Below are positions 39,789 to 50,555 of a stretch of DNA of 64,000 nt, one piece after another. The first letter of the stretch is position 1. The number at the start of each line of letters is the position of its first letter. The DNA lies in NCBI RefSeq assembly GCF_003233655.1, contig NZ_CP029830.1:608501-672500 (forward strand), given 5' to 3'. A program made the translations under genes and the position numbers. The DNA is from Azospirillum ramasamyi (GTDB taxonomy: Bacteria > Pseudomonadota > Alphaproteobacteria > Azospirillales > Azospirillaceae). Below the pieces are notes generated by a model. That model searched no databases, had not been told where the DNA came from, and saw nothing but the letters and a program-made list of their open reading frames with translations.

Positions 39789-39914
39789 GGCGAGAGTTTC
39801 CCTTCCCCGTCCTGGAAGAGGATGCTGAATCACCGGACGGCCGCAACGCGGTCGCCGGTGAAGCATGGTCGCGGGACTTGCGAGCGACTTCGGGGCCTAT
39901 GCGCGAACATGGAA

Positions 39915-39974
39915 AGGGTGAGGGGTGGCGCAGGGAACCATGCGCGTCTGGTTCCCTGCGCCACCCCTCACCCT
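39915..39974. repeat. 26-bp perfect hairpin between convergent genes
   Basis: 39915-39940 and 39949-39974 are exact complements (core GGTGGCGCAGGGAACC) around the 8-nt loop TGCGCGTC. It lies 127 bp after the transpeptidase stop and 62 bp before the fdsD stop. A second imperfect palindrome (CCCTCTCCC-GGGAC-GGGAGAGGG, about 39997-40018) follows. It could be a bidirectional terminator or a dispersed palindromic repeat. Confidence 0.75.
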
Positions 39975-40036
39975 CCCCACTGCGTAGGTCCGCCCCCCTC
40001 TCCCGGGACGGGAGAGGGCATTGAGCGTCAGTTATG

Positions 40037-40264
40037 TCACCGCGCCTGCAATACTCCGACCGCGCCGCGGGCGACCTCGTGCAGGTCGGCTTCGCCGCCA
40101 GCCTGGACATGGGCGAACAGGCCGGCGCGCATGCGCGGATCCCAGAATTTTCGGATGTGGGTCGCCGTCTCCGTCACCGCTTCCTCATGGGGATAGGTGG
40201 CGAAATGGACGGCGATCTGGTTCGCCATCCGGACCAGATCCTTGGCATGGTTCGTGTGGCTCAT
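40037..40264 (-). CDS. fdsD: NAD-dependent formate dehydrogenase, delta subunit
   Basis: A 75-residue FdsD: MSHTNHAKDLVRMANQIAVH, then ATHIRKFWDPRMRAGLFAHV with the characteristic KFWDPRM motif. FdsD associates with the soluble molybdenum FDH complex and is needed for maturation or activity in related organisms. It is the last gene of fdsGBA-fdhD-fdsD, 38 bp after fdhD. Confidence 0.9.
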   Translation of the reverse strand: MSHTNHAKDLVRMANQIAVHFATYPHEEAVTETATHIRKFWDPRMRAGLFAHVQAGGEADLHEVARGAVGVLQAR

Positions 40265-40302
40265 CGGTGTCTCCCCAGGGGGTTGAAGGCAGCGGGTTGA
40301 AA

Positions 40303-41130
40303 TCAGCGGAACAGGATGACGGTGTCGCGGCGCGACAGCGCACCCAGCGTCAGATTGGCGTTGCGCGCCAGTTCCAGCGCCAGCGCCGTCGGGGCCGAAA
40401 TGGTCGCCAGCAGCGGAATGCCCACCGCGGCGGTCTTCTGCACCAGTTCGAAGCTGCAGCGGCTGGTCATCACCACAAAGCCGGTGGCCGGGTCGGCGCC
40501 CGAGCGGACGACGGCGCCGATCAGCTTGTCCAGCGCGTTGTGGCGGCCGACATCCTCGCGCGCCAGACGGATGGCGCCGTCCGGGGCGCACCACGCGGCG
40601 GCATGGACCGAGCGGTTGGCCCGGTTCATCGGCTGGTGATCCGGCAGGGCGCGGAAGGCGGCGGCCACGGCGGCCGGGTCCACCTCCAGCGAGGCTTCGA
40701 TCTTGCGGGGCTCCCGAACGGCGTGGACAAGACTGTCCACGCCGCACAGGCCACAGCCGCTCCGCCCCTCCATGGAACGGCTGCGCAGACTTCCGCGCAG
40801 AAGACGCAACGGGTCGACCGTCAGATTGACGACGAAGCCCAGCGGCGTTTCCCGCACGGCGATGTTCTCGATATCGGCGGCCGACCCGATGATCTCCTCG
40901 GCCAGGCTGAAGCCCAGGGCGAAGTCTTCCAGATCGGCGGGGGACGCCATCATCACGGCATGGGACCGGCCGTTGTATTCGAAAGCGACCGCGGTTTCCT
41001 CCGGCACCTGCCATTCGACGTCCGCACCCTCCTCCGCCCCGACACCGGCGGGAAAGCCGGTGCCGGTGACGGCGATGGAGCACATGAGGCTGTCGTCCGG
41101 ACGGATGGAACCAGAGGTCATCGCGGTCAT
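40303..41130 (-). CDS. fdhD: Formate dehydrogenase sulfurtransferase / accessory protein FdhD
   Basis: A 275-residue FdhD family protein (FdsC in soluble FDH operons). Conserved parts: ETAVAFEYNGRSHAVMMASP, LEDFALGFSLAEEII, the cysteine loop GRSGCGLCGVDSL (CxxC), REDVGRHNALDKLIGAV and TSRCSFELVQKTA. It transfers sulfur to the bis-molybdopterin guanine dinucleotide cofactor before insertion into FdsA. ATG 41130 is 20 bp after fdsA. Confidence 0.95.
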   Translation of the reverse strand: MTAMTSGSIRPDDSLMCSIAVTGTGFPAGVGAEEGADVEWQVPEETAVAFEYNGRSHAVMMASPADLEDFALGFSLAEEIIGSAADIENIAVRETPLGFVVNLTVDPLRLLRGSLRSRSMEGRSGCGLCGVDSLVHAVREPRKIEASLEVDPAAVAAAFRALPDHQPMNRANRSVHAAAWCAPDGAIRLAREDVGRHNALDKLIGAVVRSGADPATGFVVMTSRCSFELVQKTAAVGIPLLATISAPTALALELARNANLTLGALSRRDTVILFR

Positions 41131-41150
41131 GCTTCCCACTCCTCGGGACG

Positions 41151-44006
41151 TTATTCGGCGGCGAGGACGTTGGCGGCGGCGATGCGCTTGCGCTCGACAT
41201 CGTTCTTCGCGTAGTCGACCTGCCAGTCCGAAGGCTGGTTGCTGCGGGCGACCTGCACCGCCGTCACCTTGTATTCGGGGCAGTTGGTCGCCCAGTCCGA
41301 ATTCTCGGTGGTGATGACGTTGGCGCCGGTCACGGGGTGGTGGAAGGTGGTGTAGACGACGCCGGCCGGCATGCGGTCGGAGATGACGGCCCGCAGCGTC
41401 GTGGCCCCCATGCGGCTGGCGAGCGACACCATGTCGCCGTCCCTGACGCCCCGGATCTCGGCGTCCACCGCGTTGATCTCCAGAACATCCTCGGGATGCC
41501 AGGCGACGTTGGCGGTGCGGCGGGTCTGGGCGCCGACATTGTAGTGGGCGAGGATGCGGCCGGTGGTCAGCACCAGCGGATACATCCGCGTGGTCCGCTC
41601 GTCGGTCGGCACATATTCGGTGATCACGAAGCGGCCGAGGCCGCGGGCGAAGCTCTCGCCATGCATGATCGCCATGCCGGTGTCGTCGTCCTCCAACCCG
41701 GTGCAGGGCCACTGGACGCTGCCGACGCGGTCGAGCTTCTCGAAGCTGACGCCACGGAAGGTCGGGGTCAGCCGGGCGATCTCGTCCATGATCTCGGACG
41801 TGGTCTCGTAATGCATCGGGTAGCCCATCGCCGTCGCCAGCGCGCAGGCGACCCAATGCTCGTCCTTGCCGACCTTCGACGGCATCGCCTTGCGGACGCG
41901 GTTGATGCGGCGCTCGGCGTTGGTGAAGGTGCCGTCCTTTTCCAGGAAGGAGGTACCGGGGAAGAAGACGTGGGCGAAGGCCGCCGTCTCGTTCAGGAAC
42001 AGATCCTGGACGATGACGATGTCCAGCGATTCCAGCGCCGAGGTGACATGGGTGGTGTTGGGATCGGACTGGACGATGTCCTCGCCCTGTACGAACAGGC
42101 CGCGGAAGCTGCCGTCATGCGCGCTGTCGAACATGTTGGGGATGCGCAGGCCCGGTTCGGGATCCAGCGTGACGCCCCAGGCGGTTTCGAACTCCTGGCG
42201 GACGAGATCGTCCGACACATGGCGGTAGCCCGGCAACTCGTGCGGGAAGGAGCCCATGTCGCAGGAGCCCTGCACGTTGTTCTGGCCGCGTAGCGGGTTC
42301 ACGCCGACGCCCTCGCGGCCGATGTTGCCGGTCGCCATCGCGAGGTTGGCGATCGCCATCACCGTGCTGGAGCCCTGGCTGTGCTCGGTCACGCCCAGGC
42401 CGTAGTAGATCGCGGCATTGCCGCCGGTGGCGTAGAGCCGGGCCGCGGCGCGGACCTGATCGGCCGGGACGCCGGTGCGCGCTTCCAGATATTCCGGCGA
42501 GTTGCGCTGCTCGGCGATGAACGCCTCCCACTTCGCGAACTCCTTGGAATCGCAGCGTTCCTCGACGAAGGAGCGGTTCACCAGCCCTTCGGTGACGATG
42601 ACATGGGCGATGGCGTTCACAACCGCGACGTTGGTGCCGGGCTGGAGCTGGAGATGGTATTCGGCCTTGACATGCGGGCTGCGCACCAGATCGATGCGGC
42701 GCGGGTCGATGACGATCAGCTTGGCGCCGGCGCGCAGCCGCTTCTTCATGCGCGAGCCGAACACCGGATGGCCGTCGGTCGGGTTGGCGCCGATGACCAG
42801 GATGACGTCGGACTTGTCGACGCTGCGGAAGTCCTGGGTGCCGGCCGAGGTGCCGAAGGTCTGCGACAGGCCGTAGCCGGTCGGCGAATGGCAGACGCGG
42901 GCGCAGGTGTCGATGTTGTTGGTGCCGAAGGCCGCCCGGATCATCTTCTGGACGACATAGACCTCCTCGTTGGTGCAGCGCGACGAGGTGATGCCGCCGA
43001 TGGAGCCCCGGCCATACTTGGCCTGCACCGCCTTCAACCGCTCGGCGGCGTAGGCGATCGCCTCCTCCCACGACACCTCGCGCCACGGGTCGGTGATCTT
43101 CTCGCGCACCATGGGCTTCATGATGCGGTCCTTGTGGGTGGCGTAGCCCCAGGCGAAGCGGCCCTTGACGCAGCTATGGCCCTCGTTGGCGCCGCCGTTC
43201 TTCCACGGCGTCATGCGGACCACCGTGGTGCCCTGAAGCTCGGCCTTGAAGGAGCAGCCGACGCCGCAATAGGCGCAGGTGGTGATGACGCTGTGTTCCG
43301 GCTGGCCGTGCTCGATGATCGACTTCTCGGTCAGCGTCGCGGTCGGGCAGGCCTGGACGCAGGCGCCGCAGGACACGCACTCGCTGTCCATGAAGCTTTC
43401 CTTGGCGCCCGGCGACACCGACGAGGCGAAGCCGCGGCCGTCGATGGTCAGCGCGAAGGTGCCCTGGGTCTCCTGGCAGGCGCGGACGCAGCGCGAGCAG
43501 ACGATGCACTTGGAGGCGTCGAAGGTGAAGTACGGGTTGCTCTCGTCCTTGGCGGCGGCGCGATGGTTTTCGCCGTCGAAACCGTACCGGACGTTGCGCA
43601 GTCCAACCGCGCCCGCCATGTCCTGCAACTCGCAATCGCCGTTGGCGGCGCAGGTCAGGCAGTCGAGCGGATGGTCGGAGATATACAGTTCCATCACGCC
43701 GCGGCGCAGCTTCGCCAGCTTGTCGGTCTGGGTGTGGACCTTCATGCTGGGGGCGACGGGCGTGGTGCAGGAGGCCGGGGTGCCGCGGCGCCCCTCGATC
43801 TCCACGGCGCAGAGGCGGCAGGAGCCGAAGGGTTCCAGGCTGTCGGTCGCACAGAGCTTCGGCACGGTGATGCCGGCGTCCATCGCGGCGCGCATCACGG
43901 AGGTGCCTTCGGGAACGGTGATGGCGCGGCCGTCGATCTCCAGCGTCACCAGGGTCTCGGAGACGCGGGCCGGGGTGCCGTAGTCGGTCTCGTGGATGAG
44001 GGTCAT
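41151..44006 (-). CDS. fdsA: NAD-dependent formate dehydrogenase, alpha (catalytic) subunit
   Basis: A 951-residue molybdenum enzyme oxidising formate to CO2. In order: 2Fe-2S domain (about 20-95, EPFGSCRLCAVEIEGRRG), His-ligated 4Fe-4S motif (HPLDCLTCAANGDCELQ), two 4Fe-4S clusters (CIVCSRCVRACQE and CVSCGACVQACP), a further 4Fe-4S site CAYCGVGCSFKAE, and the bis-MGD domain. The active-site cysteine lies in CARVCHSPTGYG, so it is a cysteine and not a selenocysteine enzyme. The C-terminal molybdopterin dinucleotide-binding domain ends the protein. It accepts electrons into FdsB/FdsG for NAD reduction in the cytoplasm. Confidence 0.97.
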   Translation of the reverse strand: MTLIHETDYGTPARVSETLVTLEIDGRAITVPEGTSVMRAAMDAGITVPKLCATDSLEPFGSCRLCAVEIEGRRGTPASCTTPVAPSMKVHTQTDKLAKLRRGVMELYISDHPLDCLTCAANGDCELQDMAGAVGLRNVRYGFDGENHRAAAKDESNPYFTFDASKCIVCSRCVRACQETQGTFALTIDGRGFASSVSPGAKESFMDSECVSCGACVQACPTATLTEKSIIEHGQPEHSVITTCAYCGVGCSFKAELQGTTVVRMTPWKNGGANEGHSCVKGRFAWGYATHKDRIMKPMVREKITDPWREVSWEEAIAYAAERLKAVQAKYGRGSIGGITSSRCTNEEVYVVQKMIRAAFGTNNIDTCARVCHSPTGYGLSQTFGTSAGTQDFRSVDKSDVILVIGANPTDGHPVFGSRMKKRLRAGAKLIVIDPRRIDLVRSPHVKAEYHLQLQPGTNVAVVNAIAHVIVTEGLVNRSFVEERCDSKEFAKWEAFIAEQRNSPEYLEARTGVPADQVRAAARLYATGGNAAIYYGLGVTEHSQGSSTVMAIANLAMATGNIGREGVGVNPLRGQNNVQGSCDMGSFPHELPGYRHVSDDLVRQEFETAWGVTLDPEPGLRIPNMFDSAHDGSFRGLFVQGEDIVQSDPNTTHVTSALESLDIVIVQDLFLNETAAFAHVFFPGTSFLEKDGTFTNAERRINRVRKAMPSKVGKDEHWVACALATAMGYPMHYETTSEIMDEIARLTPTFRGVSFEKLDRVGSVQWPCTGLEDDDTGMAIMHGESFARGLGRFVITEYVPTDERTTRMYPLVLTTGRILAHYNVGAQTRRTANVAWHPEDVLEINAVDAEIRGVRDGDMVSLASRMGATTLRAVISDRMPAGVVYTTFHHPVTGANVITTENSDWATNCPEYKVTAVQVARSNQPSDWQVDYAKNDVERKRIAAANVLAAE

Positions 44007-44029
44007 CTCGGGTGCTCCTGGGTCGCTCG

Positions 44030-45606
<1,577 letters not shown>

Positions 45607-45610
<4 letters not shown>

Positions 45611-46137
45611 TGCGCGTGACCCTTATGGCTGAGGGCGCAGGGGATTTGCTGATGGGCGTGCGGGTTGGCCCGCGTTTCCGCCGCCAGCTCGTCGAAGCGG
45701 TCGGGCGAGACCCGGCCGTGCAGGTTCTCGTCGATCATGACGGCGGGGGACAGGGCGCAGTTGCCCAGGCAGAAGACCGGTTCCAGCGTGAAGGCACCGT
45801 CGGCGGTGGTGCCGTGGAAATCGACCTGCAGCCGCTTCCTGATGTGGTCGACCAGCGCGTTGGCGCCCATCGACTGGCAGGCCTCGGCCCGGCAGACCTT
45901 GATGGTGTGGCGGCCGGGCTTTTCGCGGCGGAATTCGTGATAGAAGGAGACGACGCCATGCACGTCGGCGCGCGAGAGGTTCAGCTCCGTCGCCAGCAGG
46001 GGGATGGCCTCCTCGTCGATATAGCCGAACTCTTCCTGCAGCGCGTGAAGGATCGGCAGCAGGGCGCCGCGCAGATGCCGATTGTCTTCGACAATCGTCA
46101 TGGCGCGCTCAGCGCTCCACGGATGGCAAGCGTTCAC
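45607..46137 (-). CDS. fdsG: NAD-dependent formate dehydrogenase, gamma subunit
   Basis: A 176-residue NuoE-like 2Fe-2S subunit. Cluster ligands are in CRAEACQSMGA and CLGNCALSPAV. An N-terminal helical part (WSAERAMTIVEDNRHLRGAL, LHALQEEFGYIDEEA) is typical. The start is taken as the GTG at 46137, because AAGGAGG is 7 nt upstream and WSAERA matches relatives; the first ATG (46101) has no ribosome-binding site. First gene of the operon; an OxyR-type palindrome lies about 150 bp upstream. Confidence 0.93.
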
Positions 46138-46144
46138 GGGTATC

Positions 46145-46151
46145 CCTCCTT
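46145..46151 (-). promoter_or_regulatory. Ribosome-binding site deciding the fdsG GTG start
   Basis: The complement of 46145-46151 reads AAGGAGG, a full Shine-Dalgarno, 7 nt before the GTG at 46137. It supports a start 12 codons upstream of the first in-frame ATG of fdsG. Confidence 0.8.
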
Positions 46152-46289
46152 GCGATCGTCCGCGCCGAACTTGGGGTCGGCGTCGTTCTGGCTTGGCTCT
46201 GTTGGCTTTTTCCGGGCGTCTCTCAGCGCCCGGCACCGTCAGAGTGGCGGAGGATACGGTATGCCAGCAAATTGTATTTTCCGATGAGC

Positions 46290-46308
46290 TGATAGCTTTT
46301 GGCTATCA
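46290..46308. promoter_or_regulatory. LysR/OxyR-type operator upstream of fdsGBA
   Basis: TGATAGC (46290-46296) and GCTATCA (46302-46308) are exact complements around TTTTG. The core ATAG-N7-CTAT matches the spacing of OxyR-type LysR boxes. It lies in the 182-bp spacer between the upstream lysR gene and fdsG, so it is the likely site where that regulator controls formate dehydrogenase. Confidence 0.65.
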
Positions 46309-46319
46309 AGAGCGGCCCG

Positions 46320-47270
46320 TCAGCGGATCGCCACCCGCCAGGGGATCATCGCCTCGGCCACGCCGATCGCCACGCGCTGGGCGATGTCGGAATCGGATGC
46401 CGCCACCGCCAGCGCCTTGGCCAGCGGCGGCGGCGGGTCGCGGTCGGCATAGACGAGGCCGACGACGTGACTCAGTTCGGGATCGACCAGCGGCAGGGCG
46501 ACGATGTCCGGGTGCGGCGGCACGAAGGTCAGCAGCTGGCCGGGGACGATGCTGGCGCAGGTGCCGGCGCGGACGATGGTGTAGAGGGTGACGATGGAGT
46601 TGGTCTCCATCGCCGGCTGGACCGTCCGCCCGGTCATGCGGAAGGCGGTGTCGGCGATGCGGCGGTTCTGCATGTCCGGGCTCAGCAGGCAGAGCCGGAG
46701 ATCGGCGGCCTTGTCCCAGGCGATCGCACCGTCGGCGATCATCTCCTCGGTCAGGTCGTCGCGGTGGGCGAGCAGGTGGTAGCGCTCGGTGTAGAGCGGC
46801 AGGGTGCGGACGTTGTTCAGCGGTTCGTTGTCGAGATAGGTGATGGCGGCGTCGAGTTCGAAGTCGTCGAGGCCGCGCTGGATCTCGCGGGAACTGAGCG
46901 AGACGACGCTGGAGCGGATGTGGGGGAAGCGCGTGGTGAAGGGCGTCAGCACATGGGGCACCACCGGCAGGGCGGTGGGGATGGCGCCGACCCGCAGATG
47001 GCCGCTGACGCCCTGGGCCAGGGCGAGCAGTTCGTGACGGAGGTTGTCGCGCTCGCCGACGATGCGGCGGGCGTATTCGAGAACCTTCATCCCCTCCGGC
47101 GTGAAGCCTTCGAATTTCTGGCCGCGCTCGACGATGGGGACCTGAAGCTCCTCCTCCAGCTGGCGGATGGCGTTGGAGAGGGTCGGCTGCGAGACGTGAC
47201 AGCTTTCCGCCGCGCGGCCGAAATGCTTCTCGCGCGCCAGGGCCAGCAGATAGACGAACTTGCGGAACAT
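46320..47270 (-). CDS. LysR-family regulator (OxyR-like), probable fds operon activator
   Basis: A 316-residue LysR protein of the OxyR-like branch: winged HTH at 1-60 (LLALAREKHFGRAAESCHV, SQPTLSNAIRQLEEEL) and effector domain (about 90-305: HLRVGAIPTALPVVPHVL, ITYLDNEPLNNVRTLPLY). ATG 47270. It is cotranscriptionally oriented with and immediately upstream of fdsGBA, a common arrangement for the formate dehydrogenase regulator; the operator-like palindrome between them supports this. Confidence 0.9.
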   Translation of the reverse strand: MFRKFVYLLALAREKHFGRAAESCHVSQPTLSNAIRQLEEELQVPIVERGQKFEGFTPEGMKVLEYARRIVGERDNLRHELLALAQGVSGHLRVGAIPTALPVVPHVLTPFTTRFPHIRSSVVSLSSREIQRGLDDFELDAAITYLDNEPLNNVRTLPLYTERYHLLAHRDDLTEEMIADGAIAWDKAADLRLCLLSPDMQNRRIADTAFRMTGRTVQPAMETNSIVTLYTIVRAGTCASIVPGQLLTFVPPHPDIVALPLVDPELSHVVGLVYADRDPPPPLAKALAVAASDSDIAQRVAIGVAEAMIPWRVAIR

Positions 47271-47272
47271 CG

Positions 47273-48178
47273 TCAGGCTTCCGGGTCGAAGGGCGGGACC
47301 GGCAGGCCCGGCACATCGACCGTCATGGCGAACAGGCCGCCGGATTGCGGCAGGCGCTCCAGCTCGTCGGCGGGGCGGCCGGCGCTGGCGGTGGTGACGT
47401 AGAGGGTGCGCAGGTCGGGGCCGCCGAAGGCCACCATGGTCGGGCAGCGCGCCGGCACCGGGTGTTCCGACAGCAACGCGCCGTCGGGGGAGAAGCGCGC
47501 GACCCGCCCGCCCTCGTAGAGTGCCGACCAATAGCAGCCATCGGCATCCACCGCCGCCCCGTCCGGCCGGCCGCGGTCGCCGTCCTTCGGCTCCAGCCGG
47601 AAAAAGACCTCGCGGCCGGAGACGGCGCCGGTGGCGGGATCGTAGCGGTAGCGGTGGACGGTGAAGGTCGGGGTGTCGGAATGGTACAGGGTCCACCCGT
47701 CCGGGCTGAAGGCCAGACCGTTGGAGGTCAGCAGCCCGCCGGCCAGCACCGCCAGCCCGCGCCGGTCGTAGCGGTAGAGATGCGCCTTGCCGCCGGCCTT
47801 GGGCTCGTCCAGCGTGCCGGCCAGATAGCGGCCGGCCGGATCGGTCTTGCCGTCGTTGAAGCGGCTGGCGCCCTGGTCCTCCGGGTTGGCGGCGAGGCAG
47901 GCGACCAATCCCCCCTCCCCGTCCAGCTGCCACAGGCCGGAGCGCAGGCCGGCGATGAAGCCGCCGCCCTTGCGCGGGGCGACGCAGCCGATCTCCTCCG
48001 GCAACAGCATCGCGCGGTTGGCGCCGGTGGCCGGATCGAAGCGGTTCAGCGCCCGGCCCTTGATGTCGACCCAATAGAGCGCCTGCTCCTCCACCGACCA
48101 GACCGGCCCCTCCCCCAGCCTGGCACGGGCGTCGAGCACACAGGTGAAGCCTGGGGTGAAGGCGGGGCCGGCGGTCAT
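47273..48178 (-). CDS. SMP-30/gluconolactonase-family protein
   Basis: A 301-residue six-bladed beta-propeller lactonase: LGEGPVWSVEEQALYWVDI with the first metal-binding glutamate, SRFNDGKTDPAGRYLAGTLD (asparagine and aspartate), SNGLAFSPDGWTLYHSDT and PDGAAVDADGCYWSALYEGG. It probably hydrolyses a sugar lactone (for example in L-arabinose or gluconate oxidation). ATG 48178. It ends 2 bp before the lysR start. Confidence 0.92.
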   Translation of the reverse strand: MTAGPAFTPGFTCVLDARARLGEGPVWSVEEQALYWVDIKGRALNRFDPATGANRAMLLPEEIGCVAPRKGGGFIAGLRSGLWQLDGEGGLVACLAANPEDQGASRFNDGKTDPAGRYLAGTLDEPKAGGKAHLYRYDRRGLAVLAGGLLTSNGLAFSPDGWTLYHSDTPTFTVHRYRYDPATGAVSGREVFFRLEPKDGDRGRPDGAAVDADGCYWSALYEGGRVARFSPDGALLSEHPVPARCPTMVAFGGPDLRTLYVTTASAGRPADELERLPQSGGLFAMTVDVPGLPVPPFDPEA

Positions 48179-48357
48179 CGCGTGATCCTCGGGTCTGCGA
48201 ACGGACACGCAGGGTCGGACAGATCGGCGGCGCGATCAAGCATCCCGGTCGGACAGTCCGGCGGGGCCGGTCACGGTGGGCTTATCGGCGGACTCATCAG
48301 GGGGGTGGAACGGCGTGGAACAGGTTTAGGCGGATGTCGCATCGGCCGGCGGAGCCG

Positions 48358-49053
48358 TCAGCGCGGATGGGAGAAGGGACCGGCGGCGCGGCGGCTGACC
48401 GGGCCGGGGTTGAGATTGGGGAAATGCTCGTACTCGTTGACGGTCCAGGGGAAGACGCCCTTCGGACCTTTTCCCTCCGGTTGGGCCAGGATGGCAGCGA
48501 CCATGGCCGGATCGGGCTCCCGCCGCTCGCGCAGGTCGCCGGGGATGTCGTCGTCCAGTTCGGGGATGGTGACGGCGGGCGGATCGTCGGGCCTGGGGGC
48601 CGGCCGGGGAGCGGGCGGCTCGGCCTGTTCGGCGGCTTGCCGCCTGGACGCCGGGCGGTCGAGGCCGTCGAACAGGCCGAGCCGTTCGGCCATCCAGCGG
48701 ACGGTGGTGGCATCGCCGGAGGTGACCAGCCGCTCGATCTGCTCGGCCACCAGGATGCGCAGCGAGGACAGGCGCAGCTCGGCCTCGCGGTTCAGCGCCT
48801 GCCGCTCCCACCACACCCTGTGACGGAAATCCTTGGAGCCGTAATAGGCCCGCCAGAGCGTGGTGCGGCTGCACCCCATGGCGCGGGAGACCTGAAGGAA
48901 GCTGTTGCCGCGCGCCAGCATGCCGGCGGCCATGATCCACTGCTCGTCATGGAATTGAGATCCGGGGACCAGCGAGCCTTCGGACGGCACAGGCGGCTCT
49001 TCGGCCCAGCGGGGGAAACGGTCGTTCTGGAGGGTACGGCTGTCGAGGGGCAT
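48358..49053 (-). CDS. Hypothetical protein with helix-turn-helix (terminase small subunit-like)
   Basis: A 231-residue protein. About residues 45-75 contain a helix-turn-helix (NSFLQVSRAMGCSRTTLWRAY) of the kind in terminase small subunits and homeodomain-like resolvases. A helical middle (LRILVAEQIERLV, TVRWMAERLGL) and a proline-rich segment (about 155-185) follow. ATG 49053 (MPLDSRTLQND). The GC-rich codon use matches the chromosome, unlike the island to its right. Role unknown. Confidence 0.65.
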   Translation of the reverse strand: MPLDSRTLQNDRFPRWAEEPPVPSEGSLVPGSQFHDEQWIMAAGMLARGNSFLQVSRAMGCSRTTLWRAYYGSKDFRHRVWWERQALNREAELRLSSLRILVAEQIERLVTSGDATTVRWMAERLGLFDGLDRPASRRQAAEQAEPPAPRPAPRPDDPPAVTIPELDDDIPGDLRERREPDPAMVAAILAQPEGKGPKGVFPWTVNEYEHFPNLNPGPVSRRAAGPFSHPR

Positions 49054-49527
49054 GGCGCGGCTCCGCGAAGGGGTGGGACCTGGGCGGAGAGGGTATAGGA
49101 ATTTGGTCCGTGGTTGGGGGAGTTTTGTGAAATTTGGGCGACGGTGAGGGTGCCCGATTCCGAGCTTGAGCGGATATTCAAGCGCGCATTTGTAAATTGC
49201 TGCTTGGTGCCTGCGGCGGCCATTCCAAGAACGCTCTCGGGGTTTCAAAAGCAGCCAATCCTTTAACGACGTGACTCGGCACTCACACACTGCTAAAAAA
49301 AGAGTCCTTAACTCATCGATCAACCGAGGGGAGGTGCATCTGGAGAACATGCTTGGTTGCCGACAGCATTCATAAAAGCATGTAATTGAGCAATAGAGAG
49401 CACCACAATTAGGCAGAACAGGTGTCAGAGAAGTAGTATTGGGATAATTCTTGATAAAGCTTATCTGATTTTCCTGAGATTCGAGGCTTTTCTCAGCGAA
49501 AACTGAAAATATTGTTTTGGGGAGCCA
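49054..49527. other. 474-bp AT-richer spacer at the left edge of the three-gene island
   Basis: No gene is convincing. Composition drops sharply to AT-rich from about 49130, marking the border of acquired DNA. The right end holds the ribosome-binding site GGGGAG (49519-49524) of the first island gene. I could not identify a boundary repeat shared with the region after 53851. Confidence 0.5.
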
Positions 49528-50445
49528 ATGGCAAATCGGCGTGAGTGGCAAGGTGATGAGTGGCAAGAGTTTGCACTTCAACTTGTGCAGCGCCGCCATG
49601 GCGCTGAAAATGTTCAGATTGTGCCTGACAAGGTTAAAGGTGACGCTGGGCTTGAGTTTTTCACCACTTGCGGTTGTCTATACCAATGTTACGCTCCCGA
49701 AGAGGTTTCTGACGTCAAGAAGGCCGCGAGCGCTATGAAGGCGAAGGCCGGCCGCGACATCCCAAAGCTTACAAAAAACAAGGAGATTATTGAGAAGCTG
49801 CTTGCAGGAAAACCAGCACGACGGTGGATTCTCCTTTGTCCATTTCTCGATGATAAGGAAGTTGTCGCATCAATTCGGAACCGCGGCCTTCTTCTAAAAG
49901 GCACTAACCTAGGCTTTTTGACGGCGGATTTTGAGGCACTTTGTCATTCACAAAGTGATTTTCAGGCAGAGATTGACCAATTGAAGTCGCTATCGTTGGG
50001 TCCCCCACTCAGCGTGCCTTTGCCAACTGCTGAACAAGTTAGAGATGCCGGTAGCACAGAGATCGGAACCCGCATTGACGAAAAGCTCGGACGCGCCGTG
50101 GGCGCGCGCATCCGGCCCGACCAAATTGTTAAAATGCGTGAAGAGTACATAAAAGCGCACCTACACCGCGAAAATGCGCTGGGCCAGCTTCGCGACAATC
50201 ACGCGATCCTCTGGGAGCGTGCTTTCGAGGCAATCGAGGCGGAAGAAGCGCGGCTTATAGCTGTTGGTGCTTCTTCTACAATCCCAGGACAGCAACTCCA
50301 AGAGAGCATGAACCGGATAGAAGCGTCACTGAAGCAAGCACTCCCGATGTTAAGTCCTGGGATACTGACACGGATCGCCCTAGGTACCATCAGCGACTGG
50401 CTGATCCGCTGTCCACTTGACTTTCCAGAGGGAGATTTGCCGTGA
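49528..50445 (+). CDS. Restriction-endonuclease-like protein, first gene of an ABC-3C/Lamassu-like operon
   Basis: A 305-residue protein. Residues about 8-60 read WQEFALQLVQRRHG, VPDKVKGDAGLEFF and LYQCYAPEE, resembling the Mrr/NERD pattern (GDxGxD/E, then QxK) with D39, E43 and Q53, but tyrosine (Y55) where the lysine is expected. Residues about 90-160 form alternating strands and helices (RRWILLCPFLDDKEVV); the C-terminal half is helical. The ATG (49528) follows GGGGAG. Its stop overlaps the next gene's GTG by 4 nt. Codon use is lower-GC than the flanks. It is most likely the effector or sensor of the system; the nuclease role is inference. Confidence 0.75.
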   Translation: MANRREWQGDEWQEFALQLVQRRHGAENVQIVPDKVKGDAGLEFFTTCGCLYQCYAPEEVSDVKKAASAMKAKAGRDIPKLTKNKEIIEKLLAGKPARRWILLCPFLDDKEVVASIRNRGLLLKGTNLGFLTADFEALCHSQSDFQAEIDQLKSLSLGPPLSVPLPTAEQVRDAGSTEIGTRIDEKLGRAVGARIRPDQIVKMREEYIKAHLHRENALGQLRDNHAILWERAFEAIEAEEARLIAVGASSTIPGQQLQESMNRIEASLKQALPMLSPGILTRIALGTISDWLIRCPLDFPEGDLP

Positions 50446-50552
50446 CCACTCCCGAAATCACGCATGTACCTTTTTCATTCCAGCAGCGGCCAACGCCAGT
50501 GCCGGGTGATATGCGCATCGTCTGGCGCGTATCGCTTATTCTGCTAATGCTC

Positions 50553-50555
50553 TTA
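50553..50555. repeat. Target-site duplication TTA (left copy)
   Basis: TTA directly precedes the IS left end at 50556, and the same TTA follows the right end at 51408-51410. A 2-4 bp target duplication is usual for IS5 relatives of the IS427 group. Confidence 0.8.
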
